Shown in pieces: positions 1 through 8,208 of a stretch of 64,000 nucleotides of DNA. The position numbers and the translations under genes were made by a program. The notes beneath the pieces were generated by a model, which did not search any database, was not told the origin of the DNA, and was given only the letters and a program-made list of their open reading frames with translations. Origin of the DNA: SIAQ01 sp964484265. GTDB taxonomy: Bacteria; Planctomycetota; Planctomycetia; Gemmatales; Gemmataceae. Numbering within the stretch: position 1 is the first letter of the stretch; each line of letters starts with the position of its first letter. Location: assembly GCA_964484265.1 (NCBI GenBank), contig CAZAFH010000011.1, positions 59,252 to 123,251 of the forward strand, in the 5' to 3' direction.

Positions 1-80
1 TGCGAAAATGTACGTCCGATAATCGCTCTTATGTTTAATTGGCTTTCGACTCGCGTCGCCGGAATGCCGTGCCGGCCTTT

Positions 81-113
81 TGCGAACGCTAAACGAGGAC
101 GCTAAACGAGGAG
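81..113 (+). repeat. Direct repeat of gacgctaaacgagg-type half sites
   Basis: Two tandem copies of an 'acgctaaacgagg' motif lie directly before the first gene, and the second overlaps its Shine-Dalgarno sequence. The same 'gcgaacgctaaacg' core recurs at about 655-675, 2101-2133 and 3467-3514, where it forms inverted repeats, so these look like fragments of one dispersed intergenic repeat family. Confidence 0.55.
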
Positions 114-121
114 ATGTGGCC

Positions 122-634
122 ATGCGTACGATTGCATTTCTGGCGTTGCTCGCTTTCACTTCTGCCGTGGGTGCTCAGCATCGCACGCAGGTGTTGTTCA
201 AGGAACCGGTCGGCATGAAGGTGTTTTGGTACATCGTGCGTGACGGCAAGGCTTCGTACTCCACGACGCCGCTCGAAACGCCCGGACGCTTCAACTTCAT
301 CTCCGGCGCCATCTATCGACTCAAGGTGACGCATCTGCCTGGACATGCGGGGTTGGAACTTTACCCGACGCTCGAGGTCGTGCCGCCGACGAATCCGCGC
401 GTGCGAGATTTCCTGGCGCACAATGCCGTGCCGATCTCGATCTCGGACACCGAGATCAAGCAGGTCGTGCAGGGCAACTATCTCACCAAGGTGGTCTATC
501 TGCCCAACGACGGCGGGGGCGAATTCGTCGCACACGCCGCCGGCGCTGACGCCATTCGCGAGGCGCTGCGGCGAGGCAGCATCCTTATCGTCCTTCGCGT
601 CGGCAATATCGCCGATCCAATCGGGAAGAAGTAA
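122..634 (+). CDS. Secreted planctomycete hypothetical protein
   Basis: The product is 170 residues and starts with a clear signal peptide (MRTIAFLALLAFTSAVGAQ), so it is probably exported. The ATG at 122 is chosen because GAGGAG lies about eight bases upstream and the signal peptide begins exactly there; a TTG at 80 in the same frame would add an unlikely leader. The mature part contains a VVPPTNPRVRDFLAHNAVP segment and a C-terminal RRGSILIVLRVGNI segment. From memory these resemble a protein type found in planctomycetes, but I know of no assigned function. It precedes a Ser/Thr kinase gene by 127 bases and may be transcribed separately. Confident that it is a gene; function unknown. Confidence 0.8.
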   Translation: MRTIAFLALLAFTSAVGAQHRTQVLFKEPVGMKVFWYIVRDGKASYSTTPLETPGRFNFISGAIYRLKVTHLPGHAGLELYPTLEVVPPTNPRVRDFLAHNAVPISISDTEIKQVVQGNYLTKVVYLPNDGGGEFVAHAAGADAIREALRRGSILIVLRVGNIADPIGKK

Positions 635-761
635 TCGAGTCACGTTCGCGAAAGGCGAACGGCTAAACGAAACGCGAAAATCGTCCCCGGATTATTGGCT
701 TTCTGTCATTTTTCGACCTACAGTTGAACGGGCACTCCGATTTCACTCCAAGGGTCGGCCA

Positions 762-2096
762 ATGACCGCGCTTGCCTCCCTGCCGAAAATCCGTGGGCTG
801 AACGATTACGACCTCGACAAGCAAATTGGCGAAGGCGGTATGGGCAAAGTCTATCTCGCCCACCATCGCGTGACGCGCGAGACCGTCGTGGTCAAGGTCG
901 TTCACGATCATCTTCTTCACGAAACCAAAACGCTTCAGCGCTTTCAGCAAGAAACCGATCTGATGCGCCGGTTCCGTCATCCAAATGCCGTGCGATTCAT
1001 CGCTGCGTCCGACGATACCGCCAGGCAGCCCTTTATCGTCATGGAGTATGTCCGCGGCATCACGCTTGATCAACTCATGCAGAAACACGGCCGGCTCCCT
1101 GCATTGCGCGTCGGCAAGCTGATGGCGCCGCTCTGCCTATTTCTGCAGACGGCACACGACAACGGCCTCTTACACCGCGACCTGACGCCGGCGAACATCA
1201 TGATCGTCAACGAAGCCACGCCGCGCGAAACGGTCAAGGTCATGGATTTCGGCCTGGCCCGGCGAATCGGCTTCTACATTCCCTCCGGCCAGCTGAATAA
1301 CGACAGCAGCGCCATCGACGGAGGCACGCCTGATTACATCTGCCCCGAGCAAGTCCAGGGTCGGCAGGTCGATCAGCGCGGCGACCTCTATAGCGTCGGC
1401 GTTCTCCTCTACGGCTTGCTCACGGGTCATGTGCCGTTCGAGGCGTTGACCGATCCATACGAGATCATGCAGGCACAGGTAACGCAGACGCCGCCGCGTT
1501 TCAGCCACTGGCAGATTCGGGATGTTCAGCCGGCGGTCGAGGCCGTGGTTTTGTCATGCTTGAGCAAGTCGCCGAACGAACGCCCGGAAACGGCGCGGGC
1601 GCTGATCGAGGCGTTCGAAAAAGCGACCGCGTGCAAGCTGATCGACGAACAGGCGTTCGTGGCATCGGCACAGAATGCGATCTCGTCGCTGCAAGATCGC
1701 TACAAGATCGACCCGCATAGCGTAATCGACCAGTTCGAAGCGACCATGGTCGAACAAATGGCCGCGATGAAGTTGCGCGGGTTTGTCGATGGCGTCGGCG
1801 GTCAGGTCGTCGAGAGCGAGGCCGGCGTCATTCGCGTGAAGCTTCCCAAGATCACCGAAGTCGCTGTCAAGAAAAGCATGTTCGGTTTCTTTGGGGGCAG
1901 GTCCGAGCAGCAGGTGGAGTGGGTTGCCCTCGATATTTTCATGAAGAAGAAACAAGTCGGCTCTCGCAACCTTGTCGATTTCACCGTGGTCCGTCCGGCG
2001 GAATCACGCAACTCCATGGAGTTAATGCGAGCGCAGAAACCATTCTGCGATCAAATCTGCCGAGAACTGCGGGCCTACCTGATGGCGGGACGGTAA
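762..2096 (+). CDS. Cytosolic Ser/Thr protein kinase
   Basis: This 444-residue protein carries a full eukaryotic-type (Hanks) kinase domain. The glycine loop GEGGMGKVY is at about residues 23-31, the ATP-binding lysine is Lys45 (VVVKVV), the catalytic loop HRDLTPAN has Asp140, and the DFG motif has Asp162. A GTPDYICPEQ activation segment and GDLYSVGVLLYGLLTG follow. After the kinase domain comes a roughly 150-residue tail with no transmembrane helix, PASTA or WD repeats, so it should be cytoplasmic. The ATG at 762 is chosen because the kinase fold begins shortly after it, with a weak AAGGG upstream. Substrate unknown. An inverted repeat that could act as a terminator follows at 2101. Confidence 0.93.
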   Translation: MTALASLPKIRGLNDYDLDKQIGEGGMGKVYLAHHRVTRETVVVKVVHDHLLHETKTLQRFQQETDLMRRFRHPNAVRFIAASDDTARQPFIVMEYVRGITLDQLMQKHGRLPALRVGKLMAPLCLFLQTAHDNGLLHRDLTPANIMIVNEATPRETVKVMDFGLARRIGFYIPSGQLNNDSSAIDGGTPDYICPEQVQGRQVDQRGDLYSVGVLLYGLLTGHVPFEALTDPYEIMQAQVTQTPPRFSHWQIRDVQPAVEAVVLSCLSKSPNERPETARALIEAFEKATACKLIDEQAFVASAQNAISSLQDRYKIDPHSVIDQFEATMVEQMAAMKLRGFVDGVGGQVVESEAGVIRVKLPKITEVAVKKSMFGFFGGRSEQQVEWVALDIFMKKKQVGSRNLVDFTVVRPAESRNSMELMRAQKPFCDQICRELRAYLMAGR

Positions 2097-2100
2097 AGAT

Positions 2101-2128
2101 AGCGTTCGCCTGGGACCGCGCGAACGCT
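2101..2128. repeat. Intergenic inverted repeat, possible terminator stem
   Basis: AGCGTTCGC at 2101-2109 is the exact reverse complement of GCGAACGCT at 2120-2128. The hairpin sits five bases after the kinase stop codon but lacks a T tract. It belongs to the 'gcgaacgctaaacg' family also seen at 81-113 and 3467-3514. Confidence 0.6.
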
Positions 2129-2163
2129 AAACGTGGATGCCGTTGTGTCCTATCATATCTTGC

Positions 2164-3459
2164 ATGAACACCACACCCTCCCAAAAGAAAATCCGCGCCG
2201 GCATGATCGGCATGGGCATGATTTTCGACGACACCTACCGTCCCTTCTTCGAGCACGCACATCGCGAAGGATTGTACCGGCGCGATTTCGGCGTTGTCGA
2301 TGTCGAATTGAGCGCCGTCGCCAGCCGCACCGGCAGCCGTGCCGAGAAATACCGCAAGGAGTCCGCTGGCCGGGTAGCGCCGTTCGTCAGCTTCTCGGGA
2401 TCGAATGCGACCCAACAGCTGCTCGCGCATGGCGTGGACGTTGTTTGCGTGGCGACGCCCGACGATCGCCATTTCGAGTCGGCCAAGCTCGCGCTCGAAG
2501 CTGGCAAGCACGTGCTCATCGAGAAGCCATCGGTTCTCACGCTGCAAGAACTGGACTCACTCGACGCCCTTGCCCGCAAGAACAACGTGCTCGCGAAGAT
2601 CGTCTACCACAAACTCGGCGATCCCGATCACAAGAAACTTCACACGCACTATGCCGACGGCAATCTCAAGCACGTCAACAACGGCTACTGCACGCTGCTC
2701 GAACCGAAATCGATCAGCGGCAACCAGTTCGCGGAGTGGATTCAGGGCCGTAATCCGGGCACGTATGTCGCGGTGCACTACATCAAGCTGATCGACTTCA
2801 CGTTTGCCGACCACTCGCCATCGTGGCGTCTCGCGCGCGTCACCTGCAACGGACAGCGCGGTCTCGTCGGTGCGCCAGGCGGCACGACGTGGGACTCGGT
2901 GCAACTGCAAATCACCTACGCCTACGCCGATGGACGCGAGGCGGCGTTCGACATTCACACCAGCTGGGTCACGCCCGACAACTTCCCGGGCTATGTCGAT
3001 CAGGAAGTGCAATTCCGCTTCGATAACGGCATCTGGAACGCCCATCAACGCAAGCGCGGCGTCGAGGTGACAATCGAAAATCGCACGCCAGGCGAGCTCA
3101 AGATCACTCCCAACCATCATTACAATGGGAGTTTTCTGGAACCCTGGGGCGAACGCTCGCAACGCGGCTATGGCATCGAGATCATCCAGAAGTTTTTCGA
3201 GGAAGTCGCGTATGTCGAACACGCCGGCCCCCCTGCTCTACGTGCCGACCGTCTCGCGGCGATGCGCGGTTTGACTTACAACGACGTCAACGCCGACCGC
3301 AACACCGTCGCCATCGTTCAGGCGATGGAAGCGTTGCTCGCCCGGCAAGCGGCGGGGTATCCGGCTGGCGTAGTCGAGGTGAACGGCCCGCGCGGCGGTC
3401 TCGTGCTCCTGTCGCCAGGCAGCACCGAGGCGACCGTGTTGTACGCGGGCCGGGTGTAG
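2164..3459 (+). CDS. Gfo/Idh/MocA family oxidoreductase
   Basis: The 431-residue product is an NAD(P)-dependent dehydrogenase of the Gfo/Idh/MocA family, which usually acts on sugars, inositols or related polyols. The Rossmann nucleotide-binding motif is near the N terminus (RAGMIGMGMIFDDTYRPF), VDVVCVATPDDRH follows at about residue 90, and the family signature IEKPS lies at about residue 120. No signal peptide is visible, so it is probably cytoplasmic. The ATG at 2164 puts the Rossmann strand about ten residues from the start; an in-frame ATG at 2137 is possible but would start inside the repeat region. It is followed in the same direction by a class-III aminotransferase, which hints at an amino-sugar or amino-polyol pathway; that link is inference. 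Substrate unknown. Confidence 0.9.
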   Translation: MNTTPSQKKIRAGMIGMGMIFDDTYRPFFEHAHREGLYRRDFGVVDVELSAVASRTGSRAEKYRKESAGRVAPFVSFSGSNATQQLLAHGVDVVCVATPDDRHFESAKLALEAGKHVLIEKPSVLTLQELDSLDALARKNNVLAKIVYHKLGDPDHKKLHTHYADGNLKHVNNGYCTLLEPKSISGNQFAEWIQGRNPGTYVAVHYIKLIDFTFADHSPSWRLARVTCNGQRGLVGAPGGTTWDSVQLQITYAYADGREAAFDIHTSWVTPDNFPGYVDQEVQFRFDNGIWNAHQRKRGVEVTIENRTPGELKITPNHHYNGSFLEPWGERSQRGYGIEIIQKFFEEVAYVEHAGPPALRADRLAAMRGLTYNDVNADRNTVAIVQAMEALLARQAAGYPAGVVEVNGPRGGLVLLSPGSTEATVLYAGRV

Positions 3460-3466
3460 TCTTCCG

Positions 3467-3514
3467 CTTGTTGTTTAGCGTTCGGATTATCCCACGCGAG
3501 CGCTAAACGACAAG
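3467..3514. repeat. Intergenic inverted repeat of the gctaaacg family
   Basis: An 18-base arm at 3467-3484 pairs with 3497-3514 with two mismatches around a 12-base loop. Both arms carry the TTTAGCG/CGCTAAA core found at 81-113 and 2101-2128. It fills the gap between the oxidoreductase and aminotransferase genes. Confidence 0.6.
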
Positions 3515-3574
3515 CAGAGGAGTCCAACATCAAATATAAAACAAGTATTGCATCCCCTACCGGAGCGTATTGCC

Positions 3575-4945
3575 ATGATTGAGTTTATCCATCACAACGA
3601 CGAACCGACATCAAACGCAGATCGCGATTTGGCGTTGAAGTTCGAGCCTAAAAGTTTACGAACCTATACACCCACGCAGGCAGTGCTCGCCAAGAGCGCG
3701 GGGGTTTATCATTTCACGCCGGAAGGTCGAAAGTTGTTCGACTTTTCGTCCGGCGTTCTCGTTGCCAATCTTGGGCATAATCCATCCGCTTGGATGGAGA
3801 GCTTCACCCGCTACATGGGCTGGACCGGCGACCCGTGGAAGACGTCGAAGGACTACTTCCCTGCCCTGCCCCTCACCGCGTACAACGCCGTGACGCCCGT
3901 GGAAGTGAATGCAAGCAAGCGCCTAGCCGAGCTCTTACAGAGCCGACCGGGCGGTAATCGATTGCAACAAGTGATGTGGGCAGCGTCTGGTTCCGAGGCG
4001 ATTCAGAAAGCGCTCTGGGCGGCGCTGGCACGCGATCGTACGCGCGACATGCTCATTGCAACTCGCTTCGGCTTTCACGGCAAGAAAGGTCTCGCTGGCG
4101 CCGTCACTGGTTCCGAAGTCGATCGCGACCGCGATCCGCGCGTCCGCTTCATTAGCTTCCCGATGCGCGAATGCATCGACGTGACTATGCGCGACGAATC
4201 CTTCGATCCGCAACCGTACGTCCTGGAACTCGAAGCGCTCAAGCACCAGTTTGGCCGACGATTGACGGCTCTCATCACCGAGCCGTACATCGGCGGCGGC
4301 GGGTCATACCATCCCAACAAGCGTTATCTGCAAGCACTGCAGGCATTCTGCCGGGAGAATGATATCGTCTTCATTCTCGACGAGGTTCAGTCGAATTTTG
4401 GCCGCACCGGCGATATGTTCGCGTATGAAACCTACGGACTCGAACCCGACATCGTCGTTCTCGGCAAGGGACTGGGCAACGGCATCCCGGTGGCGGCGGC
4501 AGTGGCTTCGCCGGCACTGTTTGGCTCGCTCGAGTACGGCGAAGGATCTGATACCTGGAGCGCCAACCCCGTGTGCTGTGCCGCGGTACTTGCGACGCTT
4601 GACGAATTCGCACGCGGCGATGTTTTGGCGTCAGCGCGAAGATCGTCCGCGGTCATCGAACGCGGACTCGTCAGGCTGAAGGATCTGCCTTTCGTCGCCC
4701 ACGTTCGCGGTGAAAAAGGCGGCATGGTTTGGGGTGTCGAAATGCGCGATCACCGCGGACATTCCGCCGCCGAATGGGCGAACAAGGCCGTGCTCGCGTG
4801 CTACAAAGGCGAGGACAATCTTGGCATCCACCTGCTCGGCCCACTGGCGAAGAAGGTCATACGCATTTCGCCGCCGCTCGTCATTACGGAAGCCGAAGCT
4901 CAGCAATCGATGGATCTGATGGTTCGAACGCTCGGGAGGATGTAA
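3575..4945 (+). CDS. Class-III PLP-dependent aminotransferase
   Basis: This 456-residue enzyme belongs to the ornithine/acetylornithine/4-aminobutyrate class of transaminases. The signature segment IVFILDEVQSNFGRTG is followed by DIVVLGKGLGNGIPVAAAV, in which Lys298 should form the Schiff base with pyridoxal phosphate. WAASGSEAIQKALWAALAR earlier matches the cofactor phosphate-binding region. The ATG at 3575 has CGGAG upstream; an upstream in-frame TTG at 3548 is less likely. No signal peptide. The Gfo/Idh/MocA gene lies about 115 bases upstream with a repeat between them, so co-transcription is possible but not certain. The family aminates many different keto or aldehyde substrates, and the sequence alone does not say which one here. 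Confidence 0.92.
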   Translation: MIEFIHHNDEPTSNADRDLALKFEPKSLRTYTPTQAVLAKSAGVYHFTPEGRKLFDFSSGVLVANLGHNPSAWMESFTRYMGWTGDPWKTSKDYFPALPLTAYNAVTPVEVNASKRLAELLQSRPGGNRLQQVMWAASGSEAIQKALWAALARDRTRDMLIATRFGFHGKKGLAGAVTGSEVDRDRDPRVRFISFPMRECIDVTMRDESFDPQPYVLELEALKHQFGRRLTALITEPYIGGGGSYHPNKRYLQALQAFCRENDIVFILDEVQSNFGRTGDMFAYETYGLEPDIVVLGKGLGNGIPVAAAVASPALFGSLEYGEGSDTWSANPVCCAAVLATLDEFARGDVLASARRSSAVIERGLVRLKDLPFVAHVRGEKGGMVWGVEMRDHRGHSAAEWANKAVLACYKGEDNLGIHLLGPLAKKVIRISPPLVITEAEAQQSMDLMVRTLGRM

Positions 4946-4995
4946 GGAATGGTGTTTCATGCCCGGATCGAATTCGTTGGCAGGGAGTCGCTGCG

Positions 4996-5409
4996 GTGAA
5001 CCGAGCCGATTTGCAACAATTAGCTCAAGAGCATGTACTTGATGCTGCAGCTTTATTGAGTTCTTGGCAATGGTCGGGAGCGTACTACTTGGCGGGCTAT
5101 GCTGTCGAATGCGGCCTGAAGGCGTGTATCGCCAAGATGACCAGTCAATACGATTTTCCGGATAAGGAATTTACCTATAAATGCTACACGCACAAGATCG
5201 AGAGTTTGATCGAGGCCGCCGGATTGGTGCTACAACGCAACATCGATGCAATCGCAAATCCAGTCTTGGGAGCCAATTGGCTCGTGGTCAAGGATTGGGA
5301 TGAAAAGGCTCGCTATCGAATTTGGGCCGAGCCTGACGCGAAGAAATTGGTAGCTGCTGTCGCGGACACAACGAACGGGGTGCTGCAATGGATCAAGGTC
5401 CGTTGGTAA
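4996..5409 (+). CDS. HEPN-domain protein
   Basis: The 137-residue product matches the HEPN fold: a helical segment with the characteristic SGAYYLAGYAVECGLKACI at about residues 28-46, followed by a His-containing helix (YTHKIESL). HEPN proteins are nucleotide-binding or RNase modules common in toxin-antitoxin and defence systems. The usual RX4-6H RNase motif is not evident here, so this copy may be non-catalytic. The GTG at 4996 is preceded by AGGGAG at good spacing, whereas longer upstream starts would overlap the aminotransferase. It overlaps the next gene by 22 bases, so the two are probably translated together. Confidence 0.75.
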   Translation: MNRADLQQLAQEHVLDAAALLSSWQWSGAYYLAGYAVECGLKACIAKMTSQYDFPDKEFTYKCYTHKIESLIEAAGLVLQRNIDAIANPVLGANWLVVKDWDEKARYRIWAEPDAKKLVAAVADTTNGVLQWIKVRW

Positions 5410-5786
5410 TGGAAGAGATCGATGCGGGCGCGTCATTGGCTCGTGAATACGATAAGTACGCGCCCCTAAAAGCCGCCTTCTGGCTGAAAGAGTGCGATGA
5501 TGATCATCGCTATCTCTACCTGGCGTCGGATCGGATCGACGGCAACAACATCGACGTGGCGTATGGCGAAGTCCTGCGGCTAACAGCGACGATGCACTCG
5601 CCCCATCTGGATCCGTTTCGCGTGAAGCTCATCAACGCTGAGGACGCATTGGCCAAGGCCGCCATCGACCTGAATCGGCGTTTTCCTGGTCGCGTGACCG
5701 CTCGCTTCGGCGGCAAGATATTCGGCGCCGTCAGTGTTGATGATGTCTATGTCTACCCATTGCCCTTGCCGGCGGCAATCGCGTGA
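5388..5786 (+). CDS. Hypothetical partner of the HEPN protein
   Basis: I do not recognise a family in this protein of 132 residues (125 if the alternative ATG at 5409 is used). It is soluble with no signal peptide. It has an acidic N-terminal half (FWLKECDDDHRYLYLASD) and a C-terminal half with alternating hydrophobic residues (GAVSVDDVYVYPLPLP). Its start lies inside the end of the HEPN gene, so they form a two-gene unit. That arrangement is typical of toxin-antitoxin pairs, but this product does not carry the nucleotidyltransferase signature of the MNT antitoxins usually paired with HEPN. Confidence 0.65.
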   Translation: MDQGPLVMEEIDAGASLAREYDKYAPLKAAFWLKECDDDHRYLYLASDRIDGNNIDVAYGEVLRLTATMHSPHLDPFRVKLINAEDALAKAAIDLNRRFPGRVTARFGGKIFGAVSVDDVYVYPLPLPAAIA

Positions 5787-5822
5787 CGCCTCGCTTGCTC
5801 GGTTCTTTCCTCGATTTCAGCC

Positions 5823-6761
5823 ATGCTTGATTATCCCGCAGAGCTTCTGGATCGCTTGATTGATGTCATCCGCCAGCTGCCGATTTGGTGGCCCGAGACG
5901 TTCATGACGCATCATGACAACGTGCGTGGCATTATCGCGACCCTAGTCGTCTGTTTTATATGCGGCGCAATGGGGTCGCTCGTCGTCGGCAATCGCATGG
6001 CGTTTTTTAGCGACGCGCTCGCTCACTGTGCGTTCGCCGGCGTGGGGCTGGGATTATTACTGTGCTTGCTGACCGACACACCCGACGATCACGTTCGGCA
6101 ACGCATCACGCTCATCATGGTCGCTTTCGGCGTAAGCATCGGCATCATGATTGCCTACGTCCGTGAGAAAACCGGCCTGGCGAGCGACACCGTCATCGGC
6201 GTCTTCTACGCGGGCTCGATCGGCCTTGGCGCCGTCTTCACGCGCGTCGTGCAACGCCGACAATTTTTCAGCATCGAGGATTTCATTTTTGGCAACCCGA
6301 CGTCGGCTCGCTCATGGGAAGTCGTCCTGCTGATTGCGCTGGCGATGGCCGCCGCGACCTTTCTCATCGTCATGTATAACTGGATCGTACTCGCCAGCGT
6401 CAATCCTTCCCTCGCGCAGTCTCGCCGGGTTCCGGTTCGGCTGTCGCGGTACCTCTTCATCGTATTGCTTGCGCTGATGGTCAACCTGAGCCAGCAGATC
6501 GTGGGTACGCTCCTGATCAACGGCCTGCTCATCGTTCCTGCGGCTGCAGCAGCGAACTTCGCCAACAACCTGCGTCAAATGTTCTGGTGGTCGATCGTAC
6601 TCGCCATGGCGATCGGCGCACTCGGCTATTTTCTTAGCTGGGAAGTGAGCTGCCAGTTCCACCAGACATTCACGATCGGCATCAGCGGGACGATCATCGT
6701 CCTCAGCGTGCTCACTTTTGCGGCGACGATGGTCCTGGGCCGTTGGCTTCGCCGCGCTTGA
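5823..6761 (+). CDS. Metal ABC transporter permease, ABC-3 (ZnuB/MntB) family
   Basis: The 312-residue membrane protein has about eight hydrophobic segments and the ABC-3 family features FFSDALAHCAFAGVGLG (residues 60-80) and a late GTLLINGLLIVPAAAA. It should form the inner-membrane channel of a zinc, manganese or iron importer. The gene stands alone: no ATPase or substrate-binding protein gene is adjacent, unlike the usual znuABC arrangement, so its partners must be elsewhere or lie on another transcript. Its 3' end overlaps the convergent hydrolase gene by 50 bases. The ATG at 5823 has only a weak ribosome-binding site. Confidence 0.88.
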   Translation: MLDYPAELLDRLIDVIRQLPIWWPETFMTHHDNVRGIIATLVVCFICGAMGSLVVGNRMAFFSDALAHCAFAGVGLGLLLCLLTDTPDDHVRQRITLIMVAFGVSIGIMIAYVREKTGLASDTVIGVFYAGSIGLGAVFTRVVQRRQFFSIEDFIFGNPTSARSWEVVLLIALAMAAATFLIVMYNWIVLASVNPSLAQSRRVPVRLSRYLFIVLLALMVNLSQQIVGTLLINGLLIVPAAAAANFANNLRQMFWWSIVLAMAIGALGYFLSWEVSCQFHQTFTIGISGTIIVLSVLTFAATMVLGRWLRRA

Positions 6762-7533
6762 AATTGCCGTTGAGCACGAATTGCACGAGCCGAGGTTCCT
6801 GAAAGTACGCGGGAATCTCCGCATGTCCTTTGCCTGGGACGACGATGAGCTGCATCTTGCCTCCGAGTGCGCGATAGCGATCCAGCACCACCTGGCTGTT
6901 CTTCTCGAGCGGCACGACCCTGTCGGCATCGCCATGAATGTGCAAGATCGGCACGCCAGCCTTCGCCAGCGGTTCCAGCCGATCGATCGGGTTGTGCTGC
7001 GCCAAATGCTTCTCCAATTCCGCTGGCGTCAGACCATAAGCGCCGGCCGCATTCTTGAGTCCGGGGTAGCTTCGCAAATCACAGACCGGGTAGATGCCGA
7101 CGATGCAGCGGACCTTCTCCGGATTCTCCGCGGCCCAGTTGTACAGCATCAACCCGCCGCGACTCTGGGCGAGCAGGCTCGCCTTCGTGTCGAGTTTGTA
7201 TTCGCGAACGAGATGCTGGTGAAACTCGGAAAAGGCTCTGCGCCCCGCCGGACTGCCGTACGATTCACCGACGTTCACGCCGGCGACGTGAAAGCCCTGG
7301 TCCAGCAGCTTGCGCAAAATCCATTCATTGCTCTTGTTGGGATGGCTGCCAATCGTCGGTGCGTACCAGACCCACGGCCTGGCTCCGTCCGCCCGCAGTT
7401 TCGCGGGGTGGATGAGGAACCCCTTGTGCTTGCCGAGTTCGATGGTGGTGCGCTTGGCTCCGTACTGTTCACCAGCAGAGGCTGGGCTCAATGCGCAAAG
7501 CAGGAAAATTACTCCCATGGACAATCGTGGCAT
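6712..7533 (-). CDS. Secreted alpha/beta hydrolase (esterase/peptidase type)
   Basis: This 273-residue protein begins with a signal peptide (MPRLSMGVIFLLCALSPASAG). It has an alpha/beta-hydrolase core: a nucleophile elbow LLAQSRGGLMLYN, the acid in HIHGDADRVVPLEKN and the histidine in VPGKGHAEIP. It probably cleaves an ester or peptide bond outside the cytoplasm; the substrate is not identifiable. The ATG at 7533 is fixed by an excellent AGGAGG eight bases upstream. The last 50 bases overlap the end of the convergent permease gene in another frame, and they encode a Gly/Pro-rich tail that looks like read-through past an older stop codon. Confidence 0.88.
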   Translation of the reverse strand: MPRLSMGVIFLLCALSPASAGEQYGAKRTTIELGKHKGFLIHPAKLRADGARPWVWYAPTIGSHPNKSNEWILRKLLDQGFHVAGVNVGESYGSPAGRRAFSEFHQHLVREYKLDTKASLLAQSRGGLMLYNWAAENPEKVRCIVGIYPVCDLRSYPGLKNAAGAYGLTPAELEKHLAQHNPIDRLEPLAKAGVPILHIHGDADRVVPLEKNSQVVLDRYRALGGKMQLIVVPGKGHAEIPAYFQEPRLVQFVLNGNFKRGEANGPGPSSPQK

Positions 7534-7649
7534 CTCGGAAACCTCCTGGTAGGATGGCGATACGAGAAAATTGTATGGCGCGTTAAACCATGGCAACTTT
7601 TCCGCCGATAACGATTGCATCGAATACCGAAACCCTACCGGAGAATGCC

Positions 7650-7994
7650 ATGTTCTCGCTCGTACTGTCCCTCTGTGCGGCTTGTGGTCCATCGCTCAGC
7701 AATGAGATCCCCAGGGCCTGGGCGTATTTCCAGAAATCCGCCCAATCCGCAGTTAGTCCGCAAGAATTAGACTGGCGGGCCTACAACAAGAATTCCGGGG
7801 ATCGCTTTTACAACTCAGTCCTGACGCCTGGCGTCGGCGGCAGCCGAATTCAATATGCTCCAAACGTCGTGGCTCCGACGATGCACTGGGCGGTGCCAAT
7901 CCAAAGCCCGGAAGTTGCGGGATGTCCAACGTATGGGTTCCCGCAGTTCCCCGCATACGGAAGCGGTGAGCCGGCGGCGGCTCCGAAAAAGTAA
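7650..7994 (+). CDS. Small secreted hypothetical protein
   Basis: The 114-residue product starts with a short hydrophobic segment (MFSLVLSLCAACGPSL) that may be a signal peptide or lipobox-like leader. The ATG at 7650 has CGGAGA upstream. The same 'cctaccggag' context occurs before the aminotransferase gene at 3575. The body contains aromatic and proline-rich stretches and ends in a Pro/Ala/Lys tail. No family is recognised. It is divergent from the secreted hydrolase, with 116 bases between the starts. A longer in-frame start at 7590 is possible but would bury the hydrophobic segment. Confidence 0.6.
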   Translation: MFSLVLSLCAACGPSLSNEIPRAWAYFQKSAQSAVSPQELDWRAYNKNSGDRFYNSVLTPGVGGSRIQYAPNVVAPTMHWAVPIQSPEVAGCPTYGFPQFPAYGSGEPAAAPKK

Positions 7995-8208
7995 GCCGGA
8001 AGCGGCTTAAGGCCCCGACCCCTCTCCCGGTGGGATTGAGGAGAGAATGCTAAGCCGTTTGTAGTGATTCTGCGATCTTTTCGGGCATCTTTCTTCTAAG
8101 CTTTCATTCCAATTGTCGATTCAATCACGAACGCCTCGACTGCCGTCCGATGCCGATCATGGTGGATTTTCTGCATGATCTGTTTCGCATCCAGGATGGA
8201 GCATCGAG

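Noticed and set aside
345..761. Upstream extension of the Ser/Thr kinase from 345
   Set aside because: It would overlap the secreted hypothetical gene in another frame and adds Arg/Ser-rich shadow sequence; the kinase fold starts just after the ATG at 762.
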